Shown piece after piece: positions 16,861-26,600 of a stretch of 64,000 bases of DNA. The notes under the pieces were generated by a model. That model did no database searches, had not been told where the DNA came from, and was given only the letters and a program-made list of their open reading frames with translations. Position 1 is the first letter of the stretch, and each line of letters starts with the position of its first letter. The stretch lies in contig NZ_LFNE01000010.1 in the NCBI RefSeq assembly GCF_001045455.1, positions 62,001 to 126,000 on the forward strand. The letters are read 5' to 3'. Origin of the DNA: Chryseobacterium sp. FH2 (GTDB taxonomy: Bacteria; Bacteroidota; Bacteroidia; Flavobacteriales; Weeksellaceae). The translations under genes were made by a program, and so were the position numbers.

Positions 16861-17745
16861 ATGAAAATTGTAATCACAGGATCATTAGGAAATGTAGCAA
16901 AACCGCTGGCTCAACAATTAATTGCAGAAGGACACAATATCACAGTAATCAGCAGTAACGAGTCTAAAAAAAGTGAAATTGAAATCTTAGGAGCACAGTC
17001 AGCAATTGGCTCAATCACAGATTTAGATTTTTTAATTAAAACCTTTGAAGGAGCAGATGCAGTATTTTTGATGACTCCTCCTAATATGGGGTTTGAAAAT
17101 ATCGTAGAAAATACTATTAATGCCGGAAAAAATTATGCTGAAGCCGTCAAACAAACTGGTATACAAAGAATTGTCATGTTAAGCAGCATCGGTGTTGAAT
17201 CTCCTATAGACAACGGGCCGATAAAAGGTCTCCAATTCATTGAGAAGTTTTACAACGAACTGGAAAATACATCTGTAACTTTCCTGAGAGCCGGATATTT
17301 CTACATTAATTTCTTTAATGATATTCCTTTAATTAAAAATACAGGAATTATTGGAGCAAATTATCCCGCAAATATCAAAATCCCATTAGTTCATCCAAAA
17401 GATATTGCTAAAGCTGCCGCGCAAGAATTAGTAAAAAATAATGAAGGCAAAAATGTAAGATATATTGTAAGTGACATTCGCCCTGCAAGTGATCTTGCTA
17501 AAACTTTTGGAACTGCAATCGGAAAACCGGAACTTCCTTGGGTTGAATTTAAAGATGAAGAATCATTAAACGGAATGCTCCAGGCCGGAGTTCCAAATGA
17601 AATGGCAGAATTGTATACCGAAATGGGAAGAGGTTTAAGAGATGGTGTTGTTCAACAGGATTTTATGGAGCATGGGTCAATTGTTTCCGGTGAAATTAAA
17701 TTAGAGGAATTTGCAAAAGAGTTTGCAGCTAAGTTTAATTCTTGA
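16861..17745 (+). CDS. NmrA-like NAD(P)H-binding oxidoreductase
   Basis: A Rossmann-fold protein of 294 residues beginning MKIVITGSLGNVAKPLAQQL, an atypical SDR of the NmrA/QOR2 type. Such enzymes reduce quinones or sense the NADP state. I use the ATG at 16861, because the longer frame from 16804 would start inside the promoter. The divergent HxlR gene and shared operator suggest induction by electrophile or quinone stress (inference). Confidence 0.88.
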   Translation: MKIVITGSLGNVAKPLAQQLIAEGHNITVISSNESKKSEIEILGAQSAIGSITDLDFLIKTFEGADAVFLMTPPNMGFENIVENTINAGKNYAEAVKQTGIQRIVMLSSIGVESPIDNGPIKGLQFIEKFYNELENTSVTFLRAGYFYINFFNDIPLIKNTGIIGANYPANIKIPLVHPKDIAKAAAQELVKNNEGKNVRYIVSDIRPASDLAKTFGTAIGKPELPWVEFKDEESLNGMLQAGVPNEMAELYTEMGRGLRDGVVQQDFMEHGSIVSGEIKLEEFAKEFAAKFNS

Positions 17746-17752
17746 TTTCCTA

Positions 17753-17795
17753 TTAAATAGTTTCGGCGCACCAAAGGTGCGCCGAAACTATTTAA
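17753..17795. terminator. Bidirectional hairpin terminator
   Basis: A near 20-bp perfect inverted repeat with an AAA loop (17773-17775) and a GC-rich inner stem (GGCGCACC/GGTGCGCC), flanked by A and T runs. It separates the NmrA-type gene from the convergent phosphodiesterase gene. Confidence 0.85.
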
Positions 17796-17838
17796 ATATT
17801 GAAGTTAACTTACTTTAAACTAAGAAACTTCACCCCCT

Positions 17839-19122
17839 CTACTTTTTCTTTTTTAAAGTCTCTTTCAAAACTTTTAGTTTTCCATCAATTGGCTGGTCTA
17901 TTTTTAGTTCTAAAATTTCAGCAACTAAAGGATAAACATTGATATTTTGAAATTCATCAATCACCAAATTACTTTTAAATTCAGTACCCCAAGCGAGGAA
18001 TGTTGCTTTCATTTCAGGAACAATCTTCGGATTATAACCGTGTTTTCCCACAGATGTTTTCTTTCCTTTCTCTAAAAATATTTTAGGGGCTCTTGGTATC
18101 AATAAAATTTGCCCGATTCTGTTATATTTATCATCTTTTAAACCAAAGTGGAGATATTTAGGCAGTTTCTTATCCAAATAAACCTCATAATCATCCGTTT
18201 TATTAGCTTTTAATTCCTGATAAACATCTTTAACTTCGTCAGGATTTTTAACGTAGACTCTCAACAAAGTCTGAGAGTTATAAAAATCAAATCTGGTTTT
18301 ATCAAACAAAACAGCAGGAATTTCTAAAGGATTTCCACCGTCAACTTTTATCATTCCGTGATCTGAAACAAAAACAAAATTTACATTTTTTAATCCTAAA
18401 TCATTCACTTTCTGAACCAATTCTCCAATCGCTTTATCAACTAAATGTACCGCATCTTCCGTTTCTTTTGTATCCGGTCCGAAATGATGGCCGCTTCCAT
18501 CCACCTCAGGGAAATAAAGAGAAATGAAATGCGGACGTTTATCCATAGGTAATTTCAACCAATTAATCACTTTATCAACTTTTTCTGATGGTGTGAATTT
18601 TTCATGATAAGGATAATAATAAGTAGGTCTTTTTCCTCCTGCGTCACTCGCAGACCCTACCCACATTAATGAAGCTGAAATCATTCCCTGCTTTTCAGCC
18701 AATCCCCAAAGTGGAATTCCACCATACCAACTGCCGTCTTCTGCATTCTTTCGATCATTCATTGCATAGTTTTCCTTTCTTTTATAGTCGTAGAAAAAGT
18801 TATCAATCAAACCGTGATGAGAAGGATAAAGTCCTGTAACCAAAGTCCAATGATTCGGAAAAGTAATACTCGGATAACTTGGGATCATTGCCTTAGCCTG
18901 AACTCCCCCATTTGAAAACTTTAAAAGATTTTCAGCATTATATTTTTTAGCATAATCATAACGAAAGCCATCTGCAGAAATCATTATTACATAAGGTTTT
19001 GTCTGCGCTTCAACACTGTTATATCTATTGGGAATAATTATTTGAGCAGTATCAATACTTCCATTTTGAGCAAAAACTGTCAGCGAAAAAATCAACAGTA
19101 AAAATTGTAATCCTTGCTTCAT
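17839..19122 (-). CDS. Exported nucleotide pyrophosphatase/phosphodiesterase (ENPP-like)
   Basis: Alkaline-phosphatase-superfamily enzyme of 427 residues that hydrolyses phosphodiester or pyrophosphate bonds. The signal peptide ends FAQ. Metal and catalytic residues are visible: Asp in MISADGF, the Thr nucleophile in YPSITFPNHWTLVTG, Asp and His in FPEVDGSGHHFG, DH in VSDHGM, and His in VGKHGY. I use the ATG at 19122: a -7 element TAACTTTG lies at 19141-19148, inside the longer frame that begins at 19233. Confidence 0.9.
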   Translation of the reverse strand: MKQGLQFLLLIFSLTVFAQNGSIDTAQIIIPNRYNSVEAQTKPYVIMISADGFRYDYAKKYNAENLLKFSNGGVQAKAMIPSYPSITFPNHWTLVTGLYPSHHGLIDNFFYDYKRKENYAMNDRKNAEDGSWYGGIPLWGLAEKQGMISASLMWVGSASDAGGKRPTYYYPYHEKFTPSEKVDKVINWLKLPMDKRPHFISLYFPEVDGSGHHFGPDTKETEDAVHLVDKAIGELVQKVNDLGLKNVNFVFVSDHGMIKVDGGNPLEIPAVLFDKTRFDFYNSQTLLRVYVKNPDEVKDVYQELKANKTDDYEVYLDKKLPKYLHFGLKDDKYNRIGQILLIPRAPKIFLEKGKKTSVGKHGYNPKIVPEMKATFLAWGTEFKSNLVIDEFQNINVYPLVAEILELKIDQPIDGKLKVLKETLKKKK

Positions 19123-19250
19123 TTGTTTATAAATTTTAAGCAAAGTTACTCTCCCTAAATTACACCTAAAAGTTTCCTGGGTTAAAAAAACATTAAAAGC
19201 ACTTTTTAGAATTGTTGTAAATAAAAAAGCCACTTTTCAGTGGCTTCTGT

Positions 19251-19997
19251 TTATTCTTTAATCAACTTTTCATAGGATAACGTTCCATCCTTATGAGTAA
19301 TTTCAAAATAGTAGCTTCCTGATTTCAAATCATTAACATTAATGTTTTCTCCATCCATATTTACACTTCTTATTTTTCTGCCTGATGTTTCATAAATATC
19401 AACAGATTTAATTTTATCAGCATTTTTAAAACTTACTGTTTCTTTTGCAGGGTTTGGATAAAGTATAATTTTTTTACTGGCTAAAACCAAATCATTTGTT
19501 CCCAAAGCCGCAGTCCTTGTCAATGTCGCATAATCCCTATCCGAACCATGGTATCCAAGAGCCGGATTTCCTAATCTCCTGGAATAAAAAATATTAATAC
19601 TTGAATTAGAATTTGCGATCGCAAAATCTCCGGAACCACCTGCAAGGCTTCTTGTAGCAACAATTGTTCTTGTACTCCCCGATACATTATTGGTAGTTAC
19701 AGTCCAGTCTTGGGAGGCATCTGCGGTTGGTGTAATTCCTATTCCTCCAAAAGTGTAATCCCTGTTCGCCGAAGAATTATAAATAAATCCATCCGCACCA
19801 TTAGCCATTCCGCTGGAACCAAAACCGATTCCAAGCATTGAATTACTGTCTCCTGTCAATGTCATAGTCACCGTAGTGGGTGTAGTATCTATTTTCACAG
19901 TCATATCAGCAGTTGGTAAGCTAACTGTACCTGTTGTAAATTGAGCAAATACAAAATTTGCAAAAGCCAGACTAAATGTGAGTAAAACTTTTTTCAT
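19251..19997 (-). CDS. Secreted DOMON-like protein with T9SS sorting domain
   Basis: A 248-residue protein with a signal peptide (cleavage near FAQ19), a beta-rich domain (about 20-160) and a C-terminal type IX secretion sorting domain (about 172-248, with YPNPAKETV and YFEI.. motifs). The middle region has a GIGFGSSGMANGADGF segment and a later R-x-L-x-G-GSGD-F pattern, which resemble DOMON domains that bind haem or sugars; this assignment is by eye only. It should be exported across the outer membrane. It is the last gene of the operon beginning at 22273. Confidence 0.78.
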   Translation of the reverse strand: MKKVLLTFSLAFANFVFAQFTTGTVSLPTADMTVKIDTTPTTVTMTLTGDSNSMLGIGFGSSGMANGADGFIYNSSANRDYTFGGIGITPTADASQDWTVTTNNVSGSTRTIVATRSLAGGSGDFAIANSNSSINIFYSRRLGNPALGYHGSDRDYATLTRTAALGTNDLVLASKKIILYPNPAKETVSFKNADKIKSVDIYETSGRKIRSVNMDGENINVNDLKSGSYYFEITHKDGTLSYEKLIKE

Positions 19998-20000
19998 ATT

Positions 20001-20528
20001 TTAATTTTTTAAGAGGTTGATAATTTCTTTGTTATTTGTTTGCAGTGCATATTCAAAGGGAGTCATTCCCTGTGAATCTTTGATAGATTTATCTGCTTTA
20101 TTTTTAAGCAATAATTCTGTTAATTCTTTATTTCCGAATTTCACAGCCCAGAATAACGGAGTAGATCCTGTAGCATCCGTGATGTTTGGATTGGCATTTT
20201 TTTTAAGTAAATACTCTACCAAATCTTTATTATACTTCACAGAAAGCCCTGCCAAAGCGGTTCCTTCCTGACTTGTATAATTGATATCTTTCACATTATC
20301 CATTAAAAATTTAGCCACTTCTGTATTTCCCCTATAGCATGCTAAAATTAGCGGGGAAAACCCATGGTCATTGGTTTCATTGATAATATCCGGATTCTGT
20401 TTCATCAGTTCTTTAACTTCTGCCACAGTTCCGCTTCTTGCAATATCAAAAATAGATTTTGCTTTTTCCTGAGCTGATATAAATGTTAAGCTCAGGAACA
20501 TACTTAGAAGTAGCATTAAATTTTTCAT
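20001..20528 (-). CDS. Periplasmic ankyrin-repeat protein
   Basis: A 175-residue protein with a signal peptide (to about SAQ20) followed by four to five ankyrin repeats, for example NDHGFSPLILACYRGNTEVA and TDATGSTPLFWAVKFGNKEL. Ankyrin repeats bind proteins; exported bacterial examples include catalase-associated AnkB. It lies three bases upstream of the DOMON gene and overlaps the yceI-like stop by four bases (20525-20528), so it is translationally coupled to it. Confidence 0.88.
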   Translation of the reverse strand: MKNLMLLLSMFLSLTFISAQEKAKSIFDIARSGTVAEVKELMKQNPDIINETNDHGFSPLILACYRGNTEVAKFLMDNVKDINYTSQEGTALAGLSVKYNKDLVEYLLKKNANPNITDATGSTPLFWAVKFGNKELTELLLKNKADKSIKDSQGMTPFEYALQTNNKEIINLLKN

Positions 20529-21070
20529 TGTTTTACCAATACATAATTATATTCTACATTCACACTTTCTGCAACCTTTTTCATTACCATTTTCGGAATT
20601 GTTACTTTGTAATCTGCTGCTTTTGCTACAAAACTTCCCTGCATATAAATTTTACCATCTTTAGCATAAATAGTAGCATTAGAAGTAATTGTATTGTCTA
20701 CACCGTGAAAGTTTAACTTTCCCTGAATTGTATATTTCTGGGGACTGGCAGTAAGCTTTGTTTTATCAAAATTTAAAATCTTTCCTGTAAAAGTTGATTT
20801 CTGGTATTTTGCTGTTTCTGCATAGCTTTCGTTAAAATGCTCTTCCATTAACTTGGTTTTAAAATGGAAATTTTTTACAACAGAAATAGATGCCATATCT
20901 CCTGTATCTGCATTTAATACCACCACGTTGTTGTCATCCTGGGCAAAAACATCTTCAAACAAAGGAACAGATGCTTCAAAAGTTACTTTACCTGTTTTTG
21001 AGCTATATTTTTGGGCCAAAGCCAGATTCGAGAAAAGTAACGATACAATAATTAGTACTAATTTTTTCAT
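20525..21070 (-). CDS. YceI-family periplasmic protein
   Basis: A 181-residue protein with a signal peptide (cleavage near LAQ20) and a YceI-like lipocalin-type barrel. YceI proteins bind isoprenoid quinones or similar amphiphiles in the periplasm, sometimes linked to cytochrome systems. Visible features are VTFEAS near the start of the mature part and the KFTAKGNL-type pattern YTIQGKLNFHGV near 124-135. It is the third gene of the operon, 11 bases after the cytochrome gene. Confidence 0.85.
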   Translation of the reverse strand: MKKLVLIIVSLLFSNLALAQKYSSKTGKVTFEASVPLFEDVFAQDDNNVVVLNADTGDMASISVVKNFHFKTKLMEEHFNESYAETAKYQKSTFTGKILNFDKTKLTASPQKYTIQGKLNFHGVDNTITSNATIYAKDGKIYMQGSFVAKAADYKVTIPKMVMKKVAESVNVEYNYVLVKQ

Positions 21071-21081
21071 ATTGAGTTAGT

Positions 21082-21432
21082 TTAATTTTCCATAAGCCCA
21101 TCGGCTTTCCATTTAATAAAAACATTTATCTGGCTGTTTGATAAAGAACCTCCTTGAGGCATTTTACCTGGATCTCCGTTTGGCCTTTCTATACGATCTA
21201 TAATTCCGTCAATATTATTTTTAACATCATTATAAGTTGTAAAAGGTTTAAAAGAAGCTGCTCCCGTTGGCGAATGACATACAATGCAGTTATTATCTAC
21301 GATTGATTTCACATCTGTGTTGTATTTGACCACTTCCGGGAGGGGTGTATTATCCGAAATTTCTTCATAGGTTCTGCTTTCACATGAAATAAGGAATGCA
21401 CAACCCGACACTATGTATAAAAACTTTTTCAT
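21082..21432 (-). CDS. C-type cytochrome lipoprotein
   Basis: I use the ATG at 21432, which gives a 116-residue product starting MKKFLYIVSG with lipobox FLISC (Cys near 17). A single haem-binding CxxCH is present in NNCIVCHSP, and a downstream Met (GKMPQGG) could be the sixth ligand. The product should be membrane-anchored in the envelope and carry electrons. The start lies one base before the stop of the preceding barrel gene, which supports the operon. Confidence 0.85.
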   Translation of the reverse strand: MKKFLYIVSGCAFLISCESRTYEEISDNTPLPEVVKYNTDVKSIVDNNCIVCHSPTGAASFKPFTTYNDVKNNIDGIIDRIERPNGDPGKMPQGGSLSNSQINVFIKWKADGLMEN

Positions 21433-21433
21433 G

Positions 21434-22273
21434 CTAAAAAACTCTATAAAGATTAAATCCAAAGAAAACATGTCCTTTTCCCCATTCTCCGGCTGCATTC
21501 GTAAGATAACCTATATCAGAATTAAGCTGAGAATTTGAAAATACAAGCTGAAAAACGTGTCCTCCGGTTTCTATATCCATGCCTAATGACAAAGGATTTT
21601 TGTAGAAACTGTGATCATCAAAATTCACAAAGTATTCAGCGTTGACAGAAATTCTTTTAGAGATTTTGTAGCGCCCTCCCAGCCCTGTCAAAAATTGATT
21701 TTTGTCTTCAATAGCTGGCTCGTAAAGATTTTTGTGTACATAAGAAGGCGTTAATTGCAAAGAAAATTTGTCACTAAATCTTCTTGAAATCAGTGCCTGT
21801 GTAAGATAAGAAAGCCTGTTGCCAAACTTTAGATAAGGATAATTATCTTTATCCAAATCGGTGTTTACTGCCATTACATTATACCCTACAATATCAACCG
21901 GAAAATTATCATTTTGCTTTAGCAGGCTATACTTTGCTCCTCCTTCAAAAGTTTTCATGTTAGTCTCTCGGGAAAAGCTCAGAGAAAGGCCATCCGTCAA
22001 GCCATAAATAACTCCTAATTTTGTAGAAGCATCATCTAATCCAAAAAAGTTTTTAAATCCCGTGCTTATATCACCAAATCGGTGGGCAACCACAATATAC
22101 CATTCATTTTTTGCAGAAAGCTTTGTAGATTGGGCCGTGACGACTTGCAGTGCCTTGAAGGCTGGCTGTGCGGTTTCGGTTGTTTTAATGGTGTCAATAT
22201 CCTTCAACAAATCTTCCTGAGAATAGGCAAAAAATGATGAGAACATCGACAAAAATAATAAAGTTTTTGTCAT
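21434..22273 (-). CDS. DUF5777-family outer-membrane beta-barrel protein
   Basis: A 279-residue protein with a signal peptide (FAYSQ) and a beta-barrel pattern ending GHVFFGFNLYRVF, whose terminal Phe fits outer-membrane insertion. It matches the DUF5777 proteins of Bacteroidetes, whose function is unknown. Such genes often lie beside YceI and cytochrome genes, as here. It is the first gene of a five-gene operon and carries a promoter and CRP-like site at 22303-22348. Confidence 0.82.
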   Translation of the reverse strand: MTKTLLFLSMFSSFFAYSQEDLLKDIDTIKTTETAQPAFKALQVVTAQSTKLSAKNEWYIVVAHRFGDISTGFKNFFGLDDASTKLGVIYGLTDGLSLSFSRETNMKTFEGGAKYSLLKQNDNFPVDIVGYNVMAVNTDLDKDNYPYLKFGNRLSYLTQALISRRFSDKFSLQLTPSYVHKNLYEPAIEDKNQFLTGLGGRYKISKRISVNAEYFVNFDDHSFYKNPLSLGMDIETGGHVFQLVFSNSQLNSDIGYLTNAAGEWGKGHVFFGFNLYRVF

Positions 22274-22302
22274 ACAAATTTTTAATTAAGTTATTCGTAT
22301 GA

Positions 22303-22348
22303 CAAACTTATCACGTTAACATTTCAAAAGTATGTGATAAAAGTCACC
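22303..22348 (-). promoter_or_regulatory. Promoter with CRP-like site before the DUF5777 operon
   Basis: The minus-strand -7 element TAAGTTTG is at 22303-22310. TGTGA-TAAAAG-TCACC at 22333-22348 matches the classic CRP half-site layout (TGTGA-N6-TCACA) in nine of ten positions. Its centre is about 42-44 bases upstream of the inferred start. An inverted pair TTATCAC (22308-22314) and GTGATAA (22334-22340) also frames the region. Confidence 0.6.
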
Positions 22349-22400
22349 AATGAAATTGTTTTTATCAATCATAATGTTAAATTAATTAAAACAAAATATA

Positions 22401-23051
22401 TTAGATATATCTAACATTTTCATTTTCAGGAATTCTTATCCCTTCTTTGCTTTGTAAGATTTCTCCTTCATTTTCAATTTTTTTTAAAACTCTGCTTACC
22501 ACCTCTCTTGAAGTTCCCAAACTATTGGCAATCTCTTTATGGGTCAGCTTAATCGGATGATTTCCTGTAATGGCTATTTGATGCTTGATATGATTCAAAA
22601 CTCTTTTGTCTAGCCTATGAAATACTGCATCATTCACCATATTCATAACATCGCAAAAACGTTTATCATATTCATGATAAAAAATCCTGTTAATCTCAGG
22701 AAAACGTATCAGCCAGTCATGCATAACCGAAACGGGTATTAACAGTACTTGTGAATCTTCCTCAGTAATGGCATAAACCTTACTTATATAATCATTAAAA
22801 ATAGAAGAGAAGGTCATCAGACAACTGTCATCAGGTCTTACATAATAGTAAATTAATTCTCTCCCATCATTCAGAGAATAAACTTTTATAGATCCTTCTA
22901 TTAAAAAGAGCACATATTTCACTTTTTGTCCTTCACCAATTATTTCGGTTTTTGCCTTTATATTATTGACAAGAGCGTATTGTTGAAGTTCATTTGCGAA
23001 ATCACTACCTAAAAATCCAAATTTATTAAAAACAAACTGTTTATTTATCAT
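22401..23051 (-). CDS. Crp/Fnr-family transcriptional regulator
   Basis: A 216-residue regulator with a cyclic-nucleotide-binding-like N-terminal barrel (about 25-130) and a C-terminal helix-turn-helix, HKEIANSLGTSREVVSRVLKKIE, which matches the Crp/Fnr recognition helix closely. There is no Fnr-type N-terminal cysteine cluster, so direct oxygen sensing by a [4Fe-4S] centre is unlikely. It lies just upstream of the DUF5777 operon, whose promoter has a CRP-like dyad. A -7 element TATATTTG is at 23073-23080. Confidence 0.9.
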   Translation of the reverse strand: MINKQFVFNKFGFLGSDFANELQQYALVNNIKAKTEIIGEGQKVKYVLFLIEGSIKVYSLNDGRELIYYYVRPDDSCLMTFSSIFNDYISKVYAITEEDSQVLLIPVSVMHDWLIRFPEINRIFYHEYDKRFCDVMNMVNDAVFHRLDKRVLNHIKHQIAITGNHPIKLTHKEIANSLGTSREVVSRVLKKIENEGEILQSKEGIRIPENENVRYI

Positions 23052-23192
23052 ATCTTTTTATATCATAATCAACAAATATATAAAATTCATTAAATGATAA
23101 GTATTAAACTTTTATTACAGACAATAAATACTAAAATAATTTTTTAAATATCATTGCTCAACTATTATTAAACAAAAACTTTTAATAAAAAA

Positions 23193-23216
23193 AGTGCCTC
23201 AATAAATTGAGGCACT
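23193..23216 (-). terminator. Terminator after the DUF3467 gene
   Basis: AGTGCCTCAA-TAAA-TTGAGGCACT, followed on the minus strand by a run of T (A-run at 23187-23193). It ends the rpoBC-DUF3467 transcript. Confidence 0.85.
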
Positions 23217-23239
23217 CTTATTTATGATTAAGAAAAATC

Positions 23240-23545
23240 TTAAGCTTGTACGTTGTTACCACCTAATACGAAAGGCTCAACTTCTTTGATTTCTCCAAAT
23301 TGCTGTTCGTAGTTAGTAATATTTTGTTGAAGAGCAGAAAGTACTCTTTTAGCATGAAGTGGAGCAAGAATGATTCTTGATCTTACTTTAGCCTGCTGTA
23401 CACCCGGCATTAATTGGATGAAATCTACAACGAATTCAGATGGAGAGTGGTTTACCAATGCTAAGTTAGCATATACTCCAGCAGCTACCATTTCGTTTAA
23501 TTCGATGTTGATGTTTCCGTCTTGTGGATTTTGATTGTTGTCCAT
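23240..23545 (-). CDS. DUF3467 domain protein
   Basis: A 101-residue protein of the DUF3467 family; its function is unknown. It begins with an acidic NIELNEMVAAGVYANLALVNHSPSEFVVDF segment, conserved in the family. It follows rpoC by about 87 bases, a position common in Bacteroidetes, so a link to transcription is often supposed but unproven. A strong terminator follows. Confidence 0.88.
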   Translation of the reverse strand: MDNNQNPQDGNINIELNEMVAAGVYANLALVNHSPSEFVVDFIQLMPGVQQAKVRSRIILAPLHAKRVLSALQQNITNYEQQFGEIKEVEPFVLGGNNVQA

Positions 23546-23632
23546 TGTTATAAATTATTTTTTTTGAATTTGAAATTTGAGATTGTGAAAGTATAAAAAT
23601 AAATTCAAACCTCAAATTTCAAATTATTAATT

Positions 23633-26600
23633 TTAGTTAAGATCTTCAAATTCTTTTTTAGAACCTACGATAACATTCTGATATTCTTTAAGACCTGTAC
23701 CTGCAGGAATTCTGTGTCCTACAATTACATTTTCTTTAAGACCACCAAGATAATCTACCTTACCAGCAACTGCTGCTTCGTTTAGAACCTTAGTTGTTTC
23801 CTGGAATGATGCTGCAGACATGAATGATTTAGTTTGAAGAGCTGCTCTTGTAATACCCTGAAGTACAGGCGTTGCTGTAGCAGGTAAAGCTTCTCTTACT
23901 TCAACCAAGGCTTGATCTTCACGCTTCAGCTTAGAATTTTCATCTCTTAATTCTCTTGCTGTAATCATCTGACCTGGCTTGAATTCTTTAGAATCACCCG
24001 CGTCAACTACAACTTTAAGACCAAATACTCTGTTATTTTCTTCCAAGAAATCGAATTTATGCTCAAGGGCTCCTTCAAGGAACTGAGTATCACCTCCATC
24101 AACGATAGATACTTTCGTCATCATCTGTCTTACGATGATTTCGAAGTGCTTGTCATCAATTTTTACCCCTTGTAGACGATAAACCTCCTGAATTTCATTT
24201 ACCAGATATTCCTGAACCGCAGTTGGACCTTTGATTCTTAAAATATCGTCTGGCGTAATAGAACCGTCAGAAAGCGGAGAACCAGCTCTTACGAAGTCAT
24301 TCTCCTGAACCAGGATCTGGTTTGATAATTTAACTAAGTAAATTTTTCTTTCACCAGTTTTAGCTTCAACGATAAGTTCACGGTTACCTCTCTTAATTTT
24401 TCCGTAAGAAACTACACCGTCGATTTCTGTAACAACCGCCGGGTTTGAAGGGTTTCTTGCTTCGAATAATTCGGTAACTCTCGGAAGACCTCCGGTGATA
24501 TCCCCTGCTTTTGCAGATTTTCTTGGGATTTTGATTAAAACTTTACCAGCCTTAATTTTCTCACCATCATTTACCATCAAGTGGGCTCCTACCGGCAAGT
24601 TGTAAGCTCTTTGCTCAACACCTTTAGAATCTACCACTTTCAAAGTAGGTACGGCTTTCTTATTTCTAGATTCTGAGATTACTTTCTCTTCGAATCCTGT
24701 CTGTTCATCAATCTCCAATTGGAATGAAACCCCTTGGATAATATCTTCATACTCTACCTTACCAGAAGTTTCTGCAATGATAACCGCGTTATACGGATCC
24801 CATCTACAGATTATATCTCCTTTTTTCACTTTATCACCTGGTTTTACAGATAATATCGAACCGTAAGGTACGTTTGCCACCATCAATGGTGTTCTTGTTT
24901 CGTTATCAGCAACTAATCTAAATTCTGTAGAACGAGACACTACCACTTCAGCAGTTTTTCCGTTTTCATCTTCAGAAGTAATGGTTCTTACCTCATCCAT
25001 TTCAACGATACCATCTCTTCTAGCCACAATTGATGGGTTTTCTGAAACGTTACCTGCAGTACCCCCCTGGTGGAAAGTTCTCAACGTAAGCTGAGTTCCC
25101 GGCTCCCCAATTGATTGTGCTGCAATTACACCTACCGCTTCACCCATATGAATTACTTTACCTGTTGCCAAGTTTCTACCGTAACATTTAGCACAGATAC
25201 CTTTTTTCGCTTCACAGGTAAGTGGTGAACGTACCTCAACTGCTTCTAATCCTGCTTCTTCAATTCTCTTAGCTAATGCTTCGTTAATTACCTGATCAGC
25301 TTCAGCAATTAGTTCATCTGTTTCCGGGTCATAAATATTGTGAAGAGAAACCCTACCTAAGATTCTTTCAGAGATTTTTTCAACGATCTCATCATTTTTC
25401 TTAAGAGCAGTGACTTCTGTACCTCTTAAAGTACCACAATCATCTCCGGTAACGATAACGTCTTGAGCAACGTCTACCAATCTTCTTGTCAAGTAACCGG
25501 CATCGGCTGTCTTAAGAGCGGTATCTGCAAGACCTTTACGGGCACCGTGAGTAGAAATAAAGTATTCAAGGATTGAAAGACCTTCTTTAAAGTTTGCAAG
25601 AATCGGGTTTTCGATGATTTCTGCACCGGTAGAACCTGCTTTTTGCGGTTTTGCCATCAAACCTCTCATCCCTGATAACTGACGAATCTGTTCTTTAGAA
25701 CCCCTCGCTCCAGAATCAAGCATCATATATACAGAATTGAATCCACCTTGGTCAGATTTCATTCTGCTCATGATCATTTCAGTCAATCCTGCGTTTGTGT
25801 TTGTCCAAACGTCAATTACCTGGTTATAACGTTCTGTATCTGTAATCAGACCCATGTTATAATTAGCTCTAATTTCATCTACAGCTTCAATTGACTGGGC
25901 AATCATCTGCTTCTTCTCAACAGGAACTACAATATCTCCAAGTGAGAATGAAAGGCCTCCTTTGAATGCATTTGAATATCCTAAGTCTTTCATTGCATCC
26001 AGGAACTTCACCGTTGTAGGGAAATCTGTATCTGCAAGAATTTTACCGATAACGTTTCTTAATGATTTCTTAGTTAAAAGTTCATTAATATATCCTGACT
26101 GTTTAGGTACAATTTGGTTAAATAAAATTCTACCAACAGAAGTTTCGATTAATTTTGTGACTAATTCTCCGTTTTCTTTAACAGGTAGTCTACATCTTAC
26201 CTTAGCATTTAAAGAAACTTTTCCTTCAGCATAAGCAATTTCCGCTTCCTCAGGAGAATAGAATGCAAGACCTTCCCCTTTCACTTTCATTGTCTCAGTA
26301 GAGCTTAATTCTTTAGTCATGAAATAAAGACCAAGAACCATGTCCTGAGAAGGTACTGTAATCGGAGAACCGTTTGCAGGGTTCAAAATATTCTGAGAAC
26401 CTAACATCAATAACTGAGCTTCTAAAATCGCTTCAGGGCCTAACGGTAAATGTACCGCCATCTGGTCACCATCGAAATCGGCGTTGAAGGCTGTCGTTAC
26501 TAACGGGTGTAGCTGAATTGCCTTACCCTCGATCATTTTAGGCTGGAAAGCCTGGATACCCAATCTGTGAAGCGTAGGTGCTCTGTTCAATAGAACAGGG

